DNA of 33,518 bases, taken from positions 1 through 33,518 of the forward strand of contig JAVKFF010000195.1 of NCBI GenBank assembly GCA_040226215.1, written 5' to 3'. Source of the DNA: JAVKFF01 sp040226215 (GTDB taxonomy: Bacteria > Pseudomonadota > Alphaproteobacteria > DSM-16000 > Inquilinaceae). Positions within the stretch are counted from its first letter, which is position 1, and every line of letters begins with the position of its first letter. Shown piece after piece: positions 17,167 to 26,416 of this stretch. Made by a program: the position numbers and the translations under genes. The notes beneath the pieces are model-generated. The model worked only from the letters and a program-made list of their open reading frames with translations, did not search any database and was not told the origin of the DNA.

Positions 17167-19212
17167 ATGCCGCGCAATCGCCTCGCCGACGAGACGAGCC
17201 CCTACCTGCTGCAGCACGCCGACAACCCGGTCGACTGGTGGCCATGGGGACCGCCGGCCCTGGCGGCGGCGGCGCGGGAAAGCAAGCCGATCCTGCTCTC
17301 GGTCGGTTACGCCGCCTGTCACTGGTGCCATGTCATGGCGCATGAGAGCTTCGAGAGTCCGGAGATCGCCGCGCTGATGAACCGGCATTTCGTCTCCATC
17401 AAGGTTGATCGCGAGGAGCGTCCCGATCTCGACCAGATCTACCAGCAGGCCCTGGCTCTGCTGGGAGAGCAAGGCGGCTGGCCACTGACCATGTTCCTGA
17501 CGCCGGTGGGCCAGCCCTTTTGGGGCGGCACCTATTTCCCCCCGGTCGGGCGCTGGGGGCGGCCCGGCTTTCCCGACGTGCTCCGCGCCATCGCCGATAC
17601 CTGGGCCAACGACAAGGGCAAGGTGACGGCCAATGTCGACGCCCTGCAGGACGCGCTGGGCAAGCTCAACGCCGCCCAGCCCGGCGGCCCCTTGCCGGCG
17701 GAAATCCGCGATCGCATCGCCGCCACCCTGCTGCGCGAGGTGGACGCGACCTGGGGCGGCGTCGGCGCGGCGCCGAAATTCCCCCAGCCCTACGTGCTGG
17801 AGAACCTGTGGCGGGCCTGGCGGCGCACCGGCCGTCCCGGCTTCATCGATGCCCTCGACCTCACCCTCACCCAGATGTGCCAGGGCGGCATCTACGACCA
17901 TCTCGGTGGCGGCTTCGCGCGCTACGCCACCGACGCCCAGTGGCTGGTGCCGCATTTCGAAAAGATGCTCTACGACAACGCGCAGCTGATCGACCAGTTG
18001 TCCGTCCGCGCGCTGGAGACCGGAAATCCGCTCTACGAAGCCCGCCTGCGCGAAACCGTCGGCTGGGTGCTGGACGAGATGGTGGCGGAGGGCGGTGGCT
18101 TCGCCGCCAGCCTCGACGCCGACAGTGAGGGCGAGGAAGGCCGGTTCTATGTCTGGACCGAGGAGACGGTGCGCCAGGCGATCGGCGACGATGAGCTGTT
18201 CCACCTGTTCGCCCGGCACTACGACGTGACGTCAGGCGGCAACTGGGAGGACAAGGTGATCCTCAACCGTCGGCATACGCGTACGCTGGCCGACCCTGAA
18301 ACCGAGGCGAGTCTGGCGAACGCACGCGCACGACTCTTACGTGTGCGCTCCCGCCGCGTACGGCCAGGCTGGGACGATAAAGTCTTAACCGATTGGAATT
18401 GCTTGATGATTTCCGCGCTCGCCTGGGCGGGGCTCGCCCATGGCGAGTCTTCCTGGATCGAAGCCGCAACCCGCGCGTACGAATTCGTTCAGTCGGAGAT
18501 GCGCCCGCAAGGCCGCCTGCATCACGCCGCCAGGCGGGGCCGCGTGCAGCATCCGGGTACGCTGGACGACCATGCGGGTCTGGTCCGGGCCGCTATCGCC
18601 CTGTTCGCGGCGACGGGCGATTCGCGCTTCCTGCGGGATGCCGTGGCGACGGCGGAGACGGCGATCGACCTGTTCCAGGCGCCGCAAGGCGGGTTCTACA
18701 CCACGTCGCGGGATGCCGACGATCTGGTGGTGCGCCCCTACGGCGCCACCGACAACGCCGTACCCTCGGGCAATGGCGTGATCGCCACCGCTTTCGCCGA
18801 CCTGTTCCTGCTGACCGGCGAGGCGCGCTGGCGCGATCTGGCGGAGGCGACCATCACCGCGTTCTCCGGCGGCATCGAGCGCAACTTCTTCCCGCTGATG
18901 ACGCTGATCAACGCGGCCGACCGGCTGGATAACGGGCTTCAGGTGACGGTGATCGGCCGGCGCGACGACCCCGCCGCCCGCGACCTGGCGCACATGGCAC
19001 TGACCGCGATGGGTCACGACCGGCTGCTGGTCTGGGTCGATGATGGCGCCGCCCTGCCCGAAGGCCATCCTGCCGCCGGCAAGGGATTGATCGACGGACG
19101 CCCTGCGGCCTATGTCTGTCAGGCCATGTCCTGCCGCCCGCCCGTGGGCGACCCGGAGATGCTGCGCCAGGAGATCGCCGATGCCCGCCCGCACCACGAT
19201 CCGATTTCTTGA
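17167..19212 (+). CDS. DUF255 thioredoxin-domain protein (YyaL/spermatogenesis-associated protein 20-like)
   Basis: A 681-residue protein of the YyaL/SPATA20 family. The N-terminal thioredoxin-like domain starts NRLADETSPYLLQHADNPVDWWPWG and has CHWC at 51-54 in GYAACHWCHVMAHESF. It is followed by FVSIKVDREERPDLDQIYQ and GGWPLTMFLTP. The rest is an (alpha/alpha)6 barrel resembling N-acylglucosamine epimerase or glycosidase folds, with GGIYDHLGGGFARYATDAQWLVPHFEKMLYDNAQL and DDKVLTDWNCLMISALA. The biochemical role is unproven; redox and sugar-related functions have been suggested for the family. Residues about 370-440 are encoded by a lower-GC stretch with several GANTC sites. The last 32 bp overlap the next gene. 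Confidence 0.92.
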   Translation: MPRNRLADETSPYLLQHADNPVDWWPWGPPALAAAARESKPILLSVGYAACHWCHVMAHESFESPEIAALMNRHFVSIKVDREERPDLDQIYQQALALLGEQGGWPLTMFLTPVGQPFWGGTYFPPVGRWGRPGFPDVLRAIADTWANDKGKVTANVDALQDALGKLNAAQPGGPLPAEIRDRIAATLLREVDATWGGVGAAPKFPQPYVLENLWRAWRRTGRPGFIDALDLTLTQMCQGGIYDHLGGGFARYATDAQWLVPHFEKMLYDNAQLIDQLSVRALETGNPLYEARLRETVGWVLDEMVAEGGGFAASLDADSEGEEGRFYVWTEETVRQAIGDDELFHLFARHYDVTSGGNWEDKVILNRRHTRTLADPETEASLANARARLLRVRSRRVRPGWDDKVLTDWNCLMISALAWAGLAHGESSWIEAATRAYEFVQSEMRPQGRLHHAARRGRVQHPGTLDDHAGLVRAAIALFAATGDSRFLRDAVATAETAIDLFQAPQGGFYTTSRDADDLVVRPYGATDNAVPSGNGVIATAFADLFLLTGEARWRDLAEATITAFSGGIERNFFPLMTLINAADRLDNGLQVTVIGRRDDPAARDLAHMALTAMGHDRLLVWVDDGAALPEGHPAAGKGLIDGRPAAYVCQAMSCRPPVGDPEMLRQEIADARPHHDPIS

Positions 19213-19747
19213 CACGCCGGTCGGCCGGATGCGCCTCGCCGCCATGGACGGCCGGCTCGCCGAATGCGGCTGGGCCGAGGCCGATGAAGTGATCCCCGCC
19301 GCCAGCGTGTCCGACGCCGCCAACCATGCGGTGCTGGAGCGGGCGGCGACCCAGCTCGAGGCCTATTTTGCCGGCGGGCGCCGCGACTTCGACCTGCCGC
19401 TCGCCCGCCCCGCCACGCTCCACGCCGGCAAGGTGCGCGCAGCCATGCAGGCGATCCCCTATGGTGGCGCGGCCAGCTATGGCGACCTCGCCCGCGCCAT
19501 CGACGGCGTGGCCCGCGCCGTCGGCCAGGCCTGCCGGCACAACCCGCTTGCCATCATCGTGCCCTGCCATCGCGTGCTGGGCAGCGGCCGTGGCCTTGGC
19601 GGTTTCGCCGGGTCGACCGATCCCGGCGGCCCAGAACTCGCCCGCAAGCGCTGGCTGCTAGCCCATGAAAGGCGTGTCGCCGGAGAGTCCCTGCCGCTAT
19701 GGTCGGCGGGACGGGATGGCGCGGGCGCCACCGTTCCGAACCGATAG
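19181..19747 (+). CDS. ogt: Methylated-DNA--[protein]-cysteine S-methyltransferase
   Basis: A 188-residue suicide repair protein that moves the alkyl group from O6-alkylguanine (and O4-alkylthymine) in DNA to its own cysteine. The active site is IIVPCHRVLG with C129, preceded by ACRHNP and the helix SYGDLA that positions DNA. The downstream GLGGFAG loop and the K/R-rich KRWLLAHE helix are present. There is no AraC/Ada regulatory domain, so it is of the Ogt/MGMT type. It starts inside the DUF255 gene, so translation is probably coupled. The last 25 residues after the family end are a low-complexity tail. Confidence 0.93.
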   Translation: MPARTTIRFLDTPVGRMRLAAMDGRLAECGWAEADEVIPAASVSDAANHAVLERAATQLEAYFAGGRRDFDLPLARPATLHAGKVRAAMQAIPYGGAASYGDLARAIDGVARAVGQACRHNPLAIIVPCHRVLGSGRGLGGFAGSTDPGGPELARKRWLLAHERRVAGESLPLWSAGRDGAGATVPNR

Positions 19748-19772
19748 TCCGCCAGGAGGAGCAACCCCACCC

Positions 19773-20468
19773 ATGACCCAGGTCACCATCAAGGCCGCCG
19801 ACGGCGGCTCCTTCAGCGCCTATGTGGCGCAGCCCACAAGCCACCCCGCGCCCGGCCTGGTCGTGATCCAGGAGATATTCGGCGTCAACAAGGTGATGCG
19901 CGATCTCTGCGACCATTACGCCTCCCTCGGCTATGTCGCCATCTGTCCTGACCTGTTCTGGCGCATCGAGCCCGGCATCGACATCACCGACAAGACCGAG
20001 GAGGAATGGAACAAGGCCTTCTCCCTGTTCCAGGCCTTCGATCAGGACACGGGCGTGCAGGACATCCAGGCGACCATCGCCTTCCTGCGCGAATACGAGG
20101 CCTGCAACGGCAAGGTGGGCACGGTCGGCTTCTGCCTCGGCGGCAAGCTCGCCTATCTGGCGGCGACGCGGACCGACGCCGACGCCTCGGTCGGCTATTA
20201 CGGCGTGGGTATCGAGCAGGCGCTGGACGAGGCCGCGAAGATCACCCGCCCGCTGATGCTGCACATCGCAACCGAAGACCAGTTCTGCCCGCCAGAAGCC
20301 CAGAAGGCGATCCACGCGCGCCTCGACGGGCACGATCAGGTCACGCTGCACGACTACCAGGGCCAGGACCACGCCTTCGCCCGCGAGGGCGGCGCGCACT
20401 ACGACCGGGCGAGTGCCGACCTCGCCGACCAGCGCAGCCTCGCCTTCTTCAAGTCGGCGATCGGCTGA
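19773..20468 (+). CDS. Dienelactone hydrolase family protein
   Basis: A 231-residue alpha/beta hydrolase with the dienelactone hydrolase triad: nucleophile C121 in GFCLGG, D169 in TEDQFCPP and H200 in GQDHAFARE. The E34 of IQEIFG, which tunes the cysteine in this family, is also present. Family members open dienelactones in chloroaromatic degradation, but many serve as general carboxylesterases, and no other catabolic gene is nearby, so the substrate is unknown. AGGAGG at 14-19 bp before the ATG at 19773 supports the start. It is followed 12 bp later by the oxidoreductase gene, so the two are probably one operon. Confidence 0.93.
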   Translation: MTQVTIKAADGGSFSAYVAQPTSHPAPGLVVIQEIFGVNKVMRDLCDHYASLGYVAICPDLFWRIEPGIDITDKTEEEWNKAFSLFQAFDQDTGVQDIQATIAFLREYEACNGKVGTVGFCLGGKLAYLAATRTDADASVGYYGVGIEQALDEAAKITRPLMLHIATEDQFCPPEAQKAIHARLDGHDQVTLHDYQGQDHAFAREGGAHYDRASADLADQRSLAFFKSAIG

Positions 20469-20480
20469 GGGGCGGGAACG

Positions 20481-21455
20481 ATGGCGCATGCGATCATGGT
20501 GCACGAGCATGGCGGCCCCGCCGTCATGCGCTGGGAGGAAGTCGACATCCCCGCCCCGGGGCCGGGTGAGGCGCATGTCCGCAACGAGGCGGTGGGCCTC
20601 AACTATATCGACGTCTATCACCGCACAGGCCTTTATCCCGGCGCCCTGCCGCACGGCATCGGCCTGGAGGGAGCGGGCACGGTGGTCGCCGTCGGCGAGG
20701 GGGTGACGGATTTCGCACCCGGCGACCGCGTCGCCTATGCCGACCTGCCCGTGGGCGCCTATGCCGGCGAGCGGGTGATGCCGGCCCACCGCCTGGTGAA
20801 GCTGCCCGACGGCATCGACTTCCGCACCGCCGCGGCGATGATGCTGCAGGGCATGACCGCGCAATACCTGCTGCGCCAGACCTATGTGGTGAAGCCTGGC
20901 GACACGGTGCTGATCCATGCCGCCGCGGGCGGCGTCGGCCTGATCGCCTGCCAGTGGGCCAACCACCTGGGCGCCACGGTGATCGGTACGGTGGGCACGG
21001 CCGAAAAGGCGGAGTTGGCCCGCGCGAACGGCTGTACGCATCCGATTCTTTATCGCGACGAAGATCTCGTCAAACGCGTACGCGAGATCACCGGCGGACG
21101 CGGTTGCGACGTGGTGTACGACTCGGTGGGCAGGGACACCTACATCCAGTCCATGGATTGCCTGAAGAAGCGCGGTCTGCTTGTCATCTTCGGCAGCTCC
21201 TCCGGCCCGGTGAACGCGCTCGATACCGGACTGCTGGCGCAGAAAGGCTCGCTGTATGTCACCCGGCCGACGCTGATGGGATACAACGCCGAACGGTCCG
21301 ATCTCCTGTCCACCGCGGCCGACCTGTTCGAGGTGGTGCTGTCGGGCGCGGTGACAATCACCATCAACCAGGAATACGCGTTGAAGGATGCCGCGCAGGC
21401 CCATCGCGACCTGGAAGCCCGAAAGACGACGGGATCCACAATTCTGCTGCCCTGA
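20481..21455 (+). CDS. qor: Quinone oxidoreductase (MDR superfamily, NADPH-dependent)
   Basis: A 324-residue medium-chain dehydrogenase/reductase of the zeta-crystallin/QOR type. The N-terminal GroES-like domain has GLNYIDVYHRTGLYP and GLEGAGTVVAVGEGV. The nucleotide-binding fold has AAAGGVGLIACQWA (about 153-166) followed by GTVGTAEKAELA and DVVYDSVG. The catalytic zinc ligands of alcohol dehydrogenases are absent, as expected for QOR. Predicted activity: one- or two-electron reduction of quinones or enone detoxification with NADPH. It ends the plus-strand cluster; a 14-bp tandem repeat begins at its stop codon. Confidence 0.93.
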   Translation: MAHAIMVHEHGGPAVMRWEEVDIPAPGPGEAHVRNEAVGLNYIDVYHRTGLYPGALPHGIGLEGAGTVVAVGEGVTDFAPGDRVAYADLPVGAYAGERVMPAHRLVKLPDGIDFRTAAAMMLQGMTAQYLLRQTYVVKPGDTVLIHAAAGGVGLIACQWANHLGATVIGTVGTAEKAELARANGCTHPILYRDEDLVKRVREITGGRGCDVVYDSVGRDTYIQSMDCLKKRGLLVIFGSSSGPVNALDTGLLAQKGSLYVTRPTLMGYNAERSDLLSTAADLFEVVLSGAVTITINQEYALKDAAQAHRDLEARKTTGSTILLP

Positions 21456-21530
21456 GCGGCTTGCCCTGAGCCGCTTGCCCTGAGCGGCTTGCCCCGAGCC
21501 GCTTGCCCCGAGCCGCTTGCCCCGAGCGGC
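21454..21530. repeat. 14-bp tandem repeat after qor
   Basis: Five full units of 14 bases (starting at 21454, 21468, 21482, 21496 and 21510) plus a partial one follow GAGCSGCTTGCCCY, where S and Y vary between copies. The first unit overlaps the qor stop codon. Confidence 0.9.
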
Positions 21531-22019
21531 CCGCGCGGTTCTCGGCGATGGCGGCGTCAGCCGGCGTCGACCGGCCCGGCGGAGATGCGTGCGTCGGCAA
21601 CAAGCAGCTAGGCGGCAAGTCCCTGGTCGCGGCAGAGAAGGTCGCCACAGGCCCTGCTTGACCTGGTGGAGGGTCGGCTACAGGCCCCCTGACGCCTCGA
21701 AAAGGCTTGCACCGTGTCATTCCTGCCACAGGTGTCGCCCATTTTCCCAATCGACGGTCGGGGGGCGGCACCCTATCTTGATGATCGAGACGAGTTCCAT
21801 CCGGTGTAATAGCAGAGCCACCGGGTGGTCGGGGCGGCCGACAACGCCGCTCCCGAGGACCGATTTCCGGAGCCTTCTTCGGTCCTCAACCTCCAAGGAA
21901 AGGGCGTCCGGCCAAGCCGGGCGCCCTTTTCTCTTGGGGTTCGATTTTTCCTCGAAGTCGACGAGCAGGATCGGCCATCGGCGCAATCGGCGCCGCGGGT
22001 CCGGCCGGGCCGGACAACC
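21531..22019. other. Gene-free region between qor and rho
   Basis: I see no credible gene. A 90-codon minus-strand frame at 21717-21986 runs through the terminator hairpin and resembles nothing I know. Bases 21855-21863 pair with 21879-21887 (GAGGACCGA/TCGGTCCTC), a nine-bp stem 12 bp before the terminator stem at 21899. The part 21590-21800 has several short complementary stretches and could encode a structured RNA, but I match it to no known RNA family. Confidence 0.5.
21899..21930. terminator. Probable bidirectional terminator between qor and rho
   Basis: A stem of about 14 bp (21899-21912 with 21916-21929, including one G-T pair) closes a three-base loop. On the plus strand it ends TTTTCTCTT; on the minus strand it ends CCCTTTCCTT. 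It is about 90 bp past the rho stop and 440 bp past the qor stop, so its main client is probably rho. Confidence 0.75.
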
Positions 22020-23276
<1,257 letters not shown>

Positions 23277-23623
23277 GGGTTCTTGAGGACCAGGGATCGG
23301 ACCGTCTCAGGCGGTGGACCACCATCCCGGCCGCCGGAGCGTCCGGTCGCGGGATACCTGTATGGCAGCAGGCGGAGGGGTCGCGTCTTTCAGGTTTCAG
23401 ATGATGCCGCGAGAAAAGGCCGCGGTGAGGTGCGTGGGAATGCCGGGCGGTCACCGGGTCGAAACGCCGGTAAACAGCGCCTCATCGCCAATGCCTGTCT
23501 CGCCGATGCGGGAGAGGTTTCGAAGGCCTCCGAACGATCGACGGATCGGCCCGTTATCCGCATGTTGGGTATCCTAACGCGAATGACAAGTCAAACGAAA
23601 GCGGAACGCGCGACGGCGATTGC
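23277..23623 (-). promoter_or_regulatory. rho leader and candidate promoter
   Basis: No gene is supported in this 347-bp gap. On the minus strand TTGACT (23594-23589) is followed after 16 bp by ATACCC (23572-23567), a plausible promoter about 285 nt before the rho start. rho is autoregulated through long leaders in other bacteria, and this leader length fits; no specific attenuator hairpin stands out. Confidence 0.35.
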
Positions 23624-24070
23624 TCAGAACGGCTCCATCACCGCCATGATCACGATGACGATCATCAGGATCGTCGGCACTTCGTTCCAGGCGCGGTAGT
23701 AACGCTCCGACCGGGTGTTGGTTCCACTGGCGAAGCGTTTCCGCCAGATGCCGACCGCATGGTGAAAGCCGGTCATCGCCACGATACCGGTCAGCTTGAC
23801 ATGCATCCACGGGAACGCGAACAGCACCGGGTTGGCCAGCAGCATCAACAGGCCGAACAGCCAGGCGGCGATCATCGCCGGGTTCATGATGATGCGCAGC
23901 AGCTTGCGCTCCATGACCTGGAAAAGCGCATCCTGCTCGGAGCCAGCCGCAACCCGCGTGTGATAGGCGAACAGCCGCGGCAGGTAGAACAGCCCGGCCA
24001 GCCAGGCGATCACCGAGATCAGGTGCAGCGCGCGCAGCAGGTCGTAATTTGCCAGCAGCAGATCGATCAT
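23624..24070 (-). CDS. hemJ: Protoporphyrinogen IX oxidase HemJ
   Basis: A 148-residue inner-membrane protein of the HemJ (UPF0093) family, the oxygen-independent-type oxidase that converts protoporphyrinogen IX to protoporphyrin IX. It has four hydrophobic segments. Typical stretches are LLRALHLISVIAWLAGLFYLPRLFAYH, MERKLLRIIMNPAMI, WMHVKLTGIVAMTGFHH and the C-terminal NEVPTILMIVIVIMAVMEPF. Conserved histidines (H16 and the one in WMHVKL) fit haem or substrate binding. GGAGGG precedes the ATG. It follows hemH by 19 bp, giving the last two haem steps together with hemE. Confidence 0.95.
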   Translation of the reverse strand: MIDLLLANYDLLRALHLISVIAWLAGLFYLPRLFAYHTRVAAGSEQDALFQVMERKLLRIIMNPAMIAAWLFGLLMLLANPVLFAFPWMHVKLTGIVAMTGFHHAVGIWRKRFASGTNTRSERYYRAWNEVPTILMIVIVIMAVMEPF

Positions 24071-24089
24071 GGCGCTTCCCTCCTCGCGC

Positions 24090-25163
24090 TCAGTCGGCCC
24101 GGCAGGGACAGCCGGACCAGCCCGCCGGGCACAGCCGGCCGCCGGTCATCGAGGCGGTACCGATACGCTCCGCGCCCTGCAGCACCAGTCGGGCCAGGCC
24201 ATTGACGAAACCGGGATCGGTGTCGACCGTCGGCACCCGTTCATAGGCTGGCACTCCCCGCTCCCGGGCCAGATCGCGATACTCGATGTCGAGTTCCACC
24301 AGCGTCTCGGAATGTTCCGAGACGAAGGCCATCGGCACGACGACGCAGCCCACCCCGTCGGCGCCGGCGCGGATCACCTCGTCCTCGGTCGACGGCCCGA
24401 TCCAGGCAAGCGGTCCGACCCGGCTCTGATAGCAGTTGACCCAGTCCAGTCCCGCCTCGCCCAGCGTGGACGCCAATCGGCTGACGATGGCCGCGTTGGT
24501 CTGCTCGCATTGCCACTGATAGGGGTCGCCCGCCTTGACGATCTTTTCGGGCAGGCCGTGGGCGGAGAACAGGATCCGCGCGCGGCCCGCGGCCTCGACC
24601 GCGGCCCGGTAGCGGGGCTCGATCAGGGCCGCCACCGCTTCGACGAAACCGCTGTCGGTCGGATAGCAGCACACCAGGCTTTCCGGCGCGGCGAGTCCGG
24701 CTGCCCGCGCCGCCGCCCGCCACACGCGCACCGAGGAGGCCGTGGTGGTGGTCGAAAACTGCGGGTAGAGGGGCAGCAGGACGATCTTGTCGGGCGCCCA
24801 GTCCCTGACCGCCAGGGCGGTCTCCATGGCCATCGGGTGCCAGTAGCGCATGGCGATGAAGCTGCGAGCCTCGATGTCCGAGGCCTCGGGCAGGCTGGAG
24901 AGCGCGTCATCGAGCGCCGCCGCCTGTGCCTGGGTGTTCTCGAGCAGCGGCGAGCCGCCGCCGAGTTCGTCGTAGATCTTCGCCGCCGCCTTCGCGCGCC
25001 GCCGGGAGATCAATGTCGCCAGCACGGTGCGCAGCGGCCAGGGCAGCCGGATGATCGACGGGTCGTTGAACAGGTTGAACAGGAAAGGCCGGACCGCCTC
25101 TGGCCGGTCCGGACCGCCCAGATTGAAGAGAATGACGGCGATGCGCCTGCGCTGCTGGGTCAT
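24090..25163 (-). CDS. hemH: Ferrochelatase, probable [2Fe-2S] type
   Basis: A 357-residue enzyme that inserts Fe2+ into protoporphyrin IX, the final step of protohaem synthesis. Visible are NLGGPD, GGGSPL, YPQFSTTTTASS, catalytic H202 in SAHGLPEK and the metal-side acidic loop SEHSETLVELDIEY with E283, H284 and E287. The C-terminus holds C345, C352 and C354 (spacing C-x6-C-x-C), and C165/C166 lie upstream. As I recall it, this is the ligand pattern of the [2Fe-2S] cluster in Caulobacter and mycobacterial ferrochelatases. Cluster binding is inferred from spacing, the enzyme identity is certain. It lies between hemE and hemJ in one minus-strand operon. Confidence 0.97.
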   Translation of the reverse strand: MTQQRRRIAVILFNLGGPDRPEAVRPFLFNLFNDPSIIRLPWPLRTVLATLISRRRAKAAAKIYDELGGGSPLLENTQAQAAALDDALSSLPEASDIEARSFIAMRYWHPMAMETALAVRDWAPDKIVLLPLYPQFSTTTTASSVRVWRAAARAAGLAAPESLVCCYPTDSGFVEAVAALIEPRYRAAVEAAGRARILFSAHGLPEKIVKAGDPYQWQCEQTNAAIVSRLASTLGEAGLDWVNCYQSRVGPLAWIGPSTEDEVIRAGADGVGCVVVPMAFVSEHSETLVELDIEYRDLARERGVPAYERVPTVDTDPGFVNGLARLVLQGAERIGTASMTGGRLCPAGWSGCPCRAD

Positions 25164-25202
25164 GGGACGACAATCGGGCTCCGTGGACCGGTACGGGCCA
25201 AT

Positions 25203-26279
25203 CTAACGCGTCGTTGCGTCACGGCCAGCCCCATCGCCCCGGTCGTGGTGCCGCACCCGGGCGATCAGACGTTCGACATGTTCGACCGGTGTCGTCTGCG
25301 CGATGCCGTGGCCGAGATTCATCACATGCCGGCGCCCCGCCATGGCGGCGAGAATGGTATCCACCGCCTGGTCGAGCGCCGGGCCGCCGGCGATCAGCGC
25401 GGTCGGATCGAGATTGCCCTGCAGCGCCAGGGTTCCGGACAGTTGCGCCGCCGCCCATTGCGGATCGACCGCGGTATCGAGGCCCAGGGCCGATACCGGC
25501 ACTTCCTCGGCATAGGCGAGCAGGCTGGCGCCATCCATGCGCGGGAAGCCGATCACCGGCACCCCGGGGTGGCGCTGGCGAAGCGCGCGCACGATGGCCG
25601 CGTTCGGCGCGATCACCCATCGCCGCACCTGATCGGGTGACAGCACGCCCGCCCAGCTGTCGAACAGCTGCACGCAGTCCACGCCGGCCTCGATCTGGGC
25701 CGACAGGTGCTCAACCGTCGCCTCGACCAGGATGGCGACGAGATGCGCGAAGCTCTCGGAATCCGCCTGGGCCATGGTCCGCGCGGCGGCGAAGTCCTTC
25801 GAGCCGCGCCCCTCGACCATGTAGCAGGCCACGGTCCAGGGGCTGCCGGCAAAGCCGACAAAGGTGATGCCGGCCGGAAGCCGGGCGCGGATTCCGGCCA
25901 CCGCCTCATAGACCGGCGCCAGGCGCGCCGTCATGCCGGCCAGGTCGAGGGCCGGCAGATCGCCGGGAACGATCGGCTCGAGGCGCGGTCCCTCCCCCGC
26001 TTCGAAGCGCAGGTCGCGGCCGAGACCGTGCGGCACGACGAGAATGTCGGAGAACAGGATGGCCGCATCTAGGTCGAAGCGGCGCAAGGGCTGCAGCGTC
26101 ACCTCGACCGCCTGCTCGGGCGTGTAGCAGAGGTCGAGGAAACCGCCGGCCCGCGCCCGCAGGTCACGGTATTCCGGCAGATACCGCCCGGCCTGCCGCA
26201 TCAGCCAGATCGGTCGACGCGACACCGGCCTTCCGGTGAGCTGGTCGAGAAGCGGGCGGTTGCCGACGGGGATGTCCAT
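25203..26279 (-). CDS. hemE: Uroporphyrinogen decarboxylase
   Basis: A 358-residue cytosolic TIM-barrel enzyme that removes the four acetate carboxyls of uroporphyrinogen III to give coproporphyrinogen III. The substrate-binding RQAGRYLPEYR (28-38) and catalytic D78 in ILFSDIL are intact. GFAGSPWTVACYMVEG and NLGHGIAQTTPVEHVE complete the family signatures. The ATG at 26279 gives the standard length; no Shine-Dalgarno is seen, and a promoter-like pair ends eight bases upstream, so the mRNA may be leaderless. It borders the putative origin, as hemE does in Caulobacter and Rickettsia, and heads hemE-hemH-hemJ. Confidence 0.98.
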   Translation of the reverse strand: MDIPVGNRPLLDQLTGRPVSRRPIWLMRQAGRYLPEYRDLRARAGGFLDLCYTPEQAVEVTLQPLRRFDLDAAILFSDILVVPHGLGRDLRFEAGEGPRLEPIVPGDLPALDLAGMTARLAPVYEAVAGIRARLPAGITFVGFAGSPWTVACYMVEGRGSKDFAAARTMAQADSESFAHLVAILVEATVEHLSAQIEAGVDCVQLFDSWAGVLSPDQVRRWVIAPNAAIVRALRQRHPGVPVIGFPRMDGASLLAYAEEVPVSALGLDTAVDPQWAAAQLSGTLALQGNLDPTALIAGGPALDQAVDTILAAMAGRRHVMNLGHGIAQTTPVEHVERLIARVRHHDRGDGAGRDATTR

Positions 26280-26287
26280 GGTCCGGG

Positions 26288-26316
26288 GTTATTCCAATCC
26301 GGCTATCCCTTATCAA
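26288..26316 (-). promoter_or_regulatory. Candidate hemE promoter inside the origin region
   Basis: On the minus strand TTGATA (26316-26311), 17 bp and AATAAC (26293-26288) lie so close to the hemE ATG that transcription would begin at or within a few bases of it. This agrees with the lack of a Shine-Dalgarno. Confidence 0.4.
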
Positions 26317-26362
26317 GATAAAGTTAAATCAGGTTGTGGTAGTTGTTGTGCCGCCCTTTCGC

Positions 26363-26416
26363 TGTGGATCAACAGGGTAGCGTGATTTGTCCCCATCTGG
26401 TCTGCCCTGTGGATCA
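26363..26416 (+). promoter_or_regulatory. Pair of direct-repeat DnaA boxes
   Basis: CTGTGGATCAACA occurs at 26362-26374 and 26407-26419. Each contains TGTGGATCA, one base off the DnaA consensus TGTGGATAA, on the same strand. Confidence 0.6.

Noticed and set aside
21717..21986. Minus-strand frame of 89 codons downstream of rho
   Set aside because: It runs across the terminator hairpin, has no ribosome-binding site and no family resemblance, so it is likely a chance frame.
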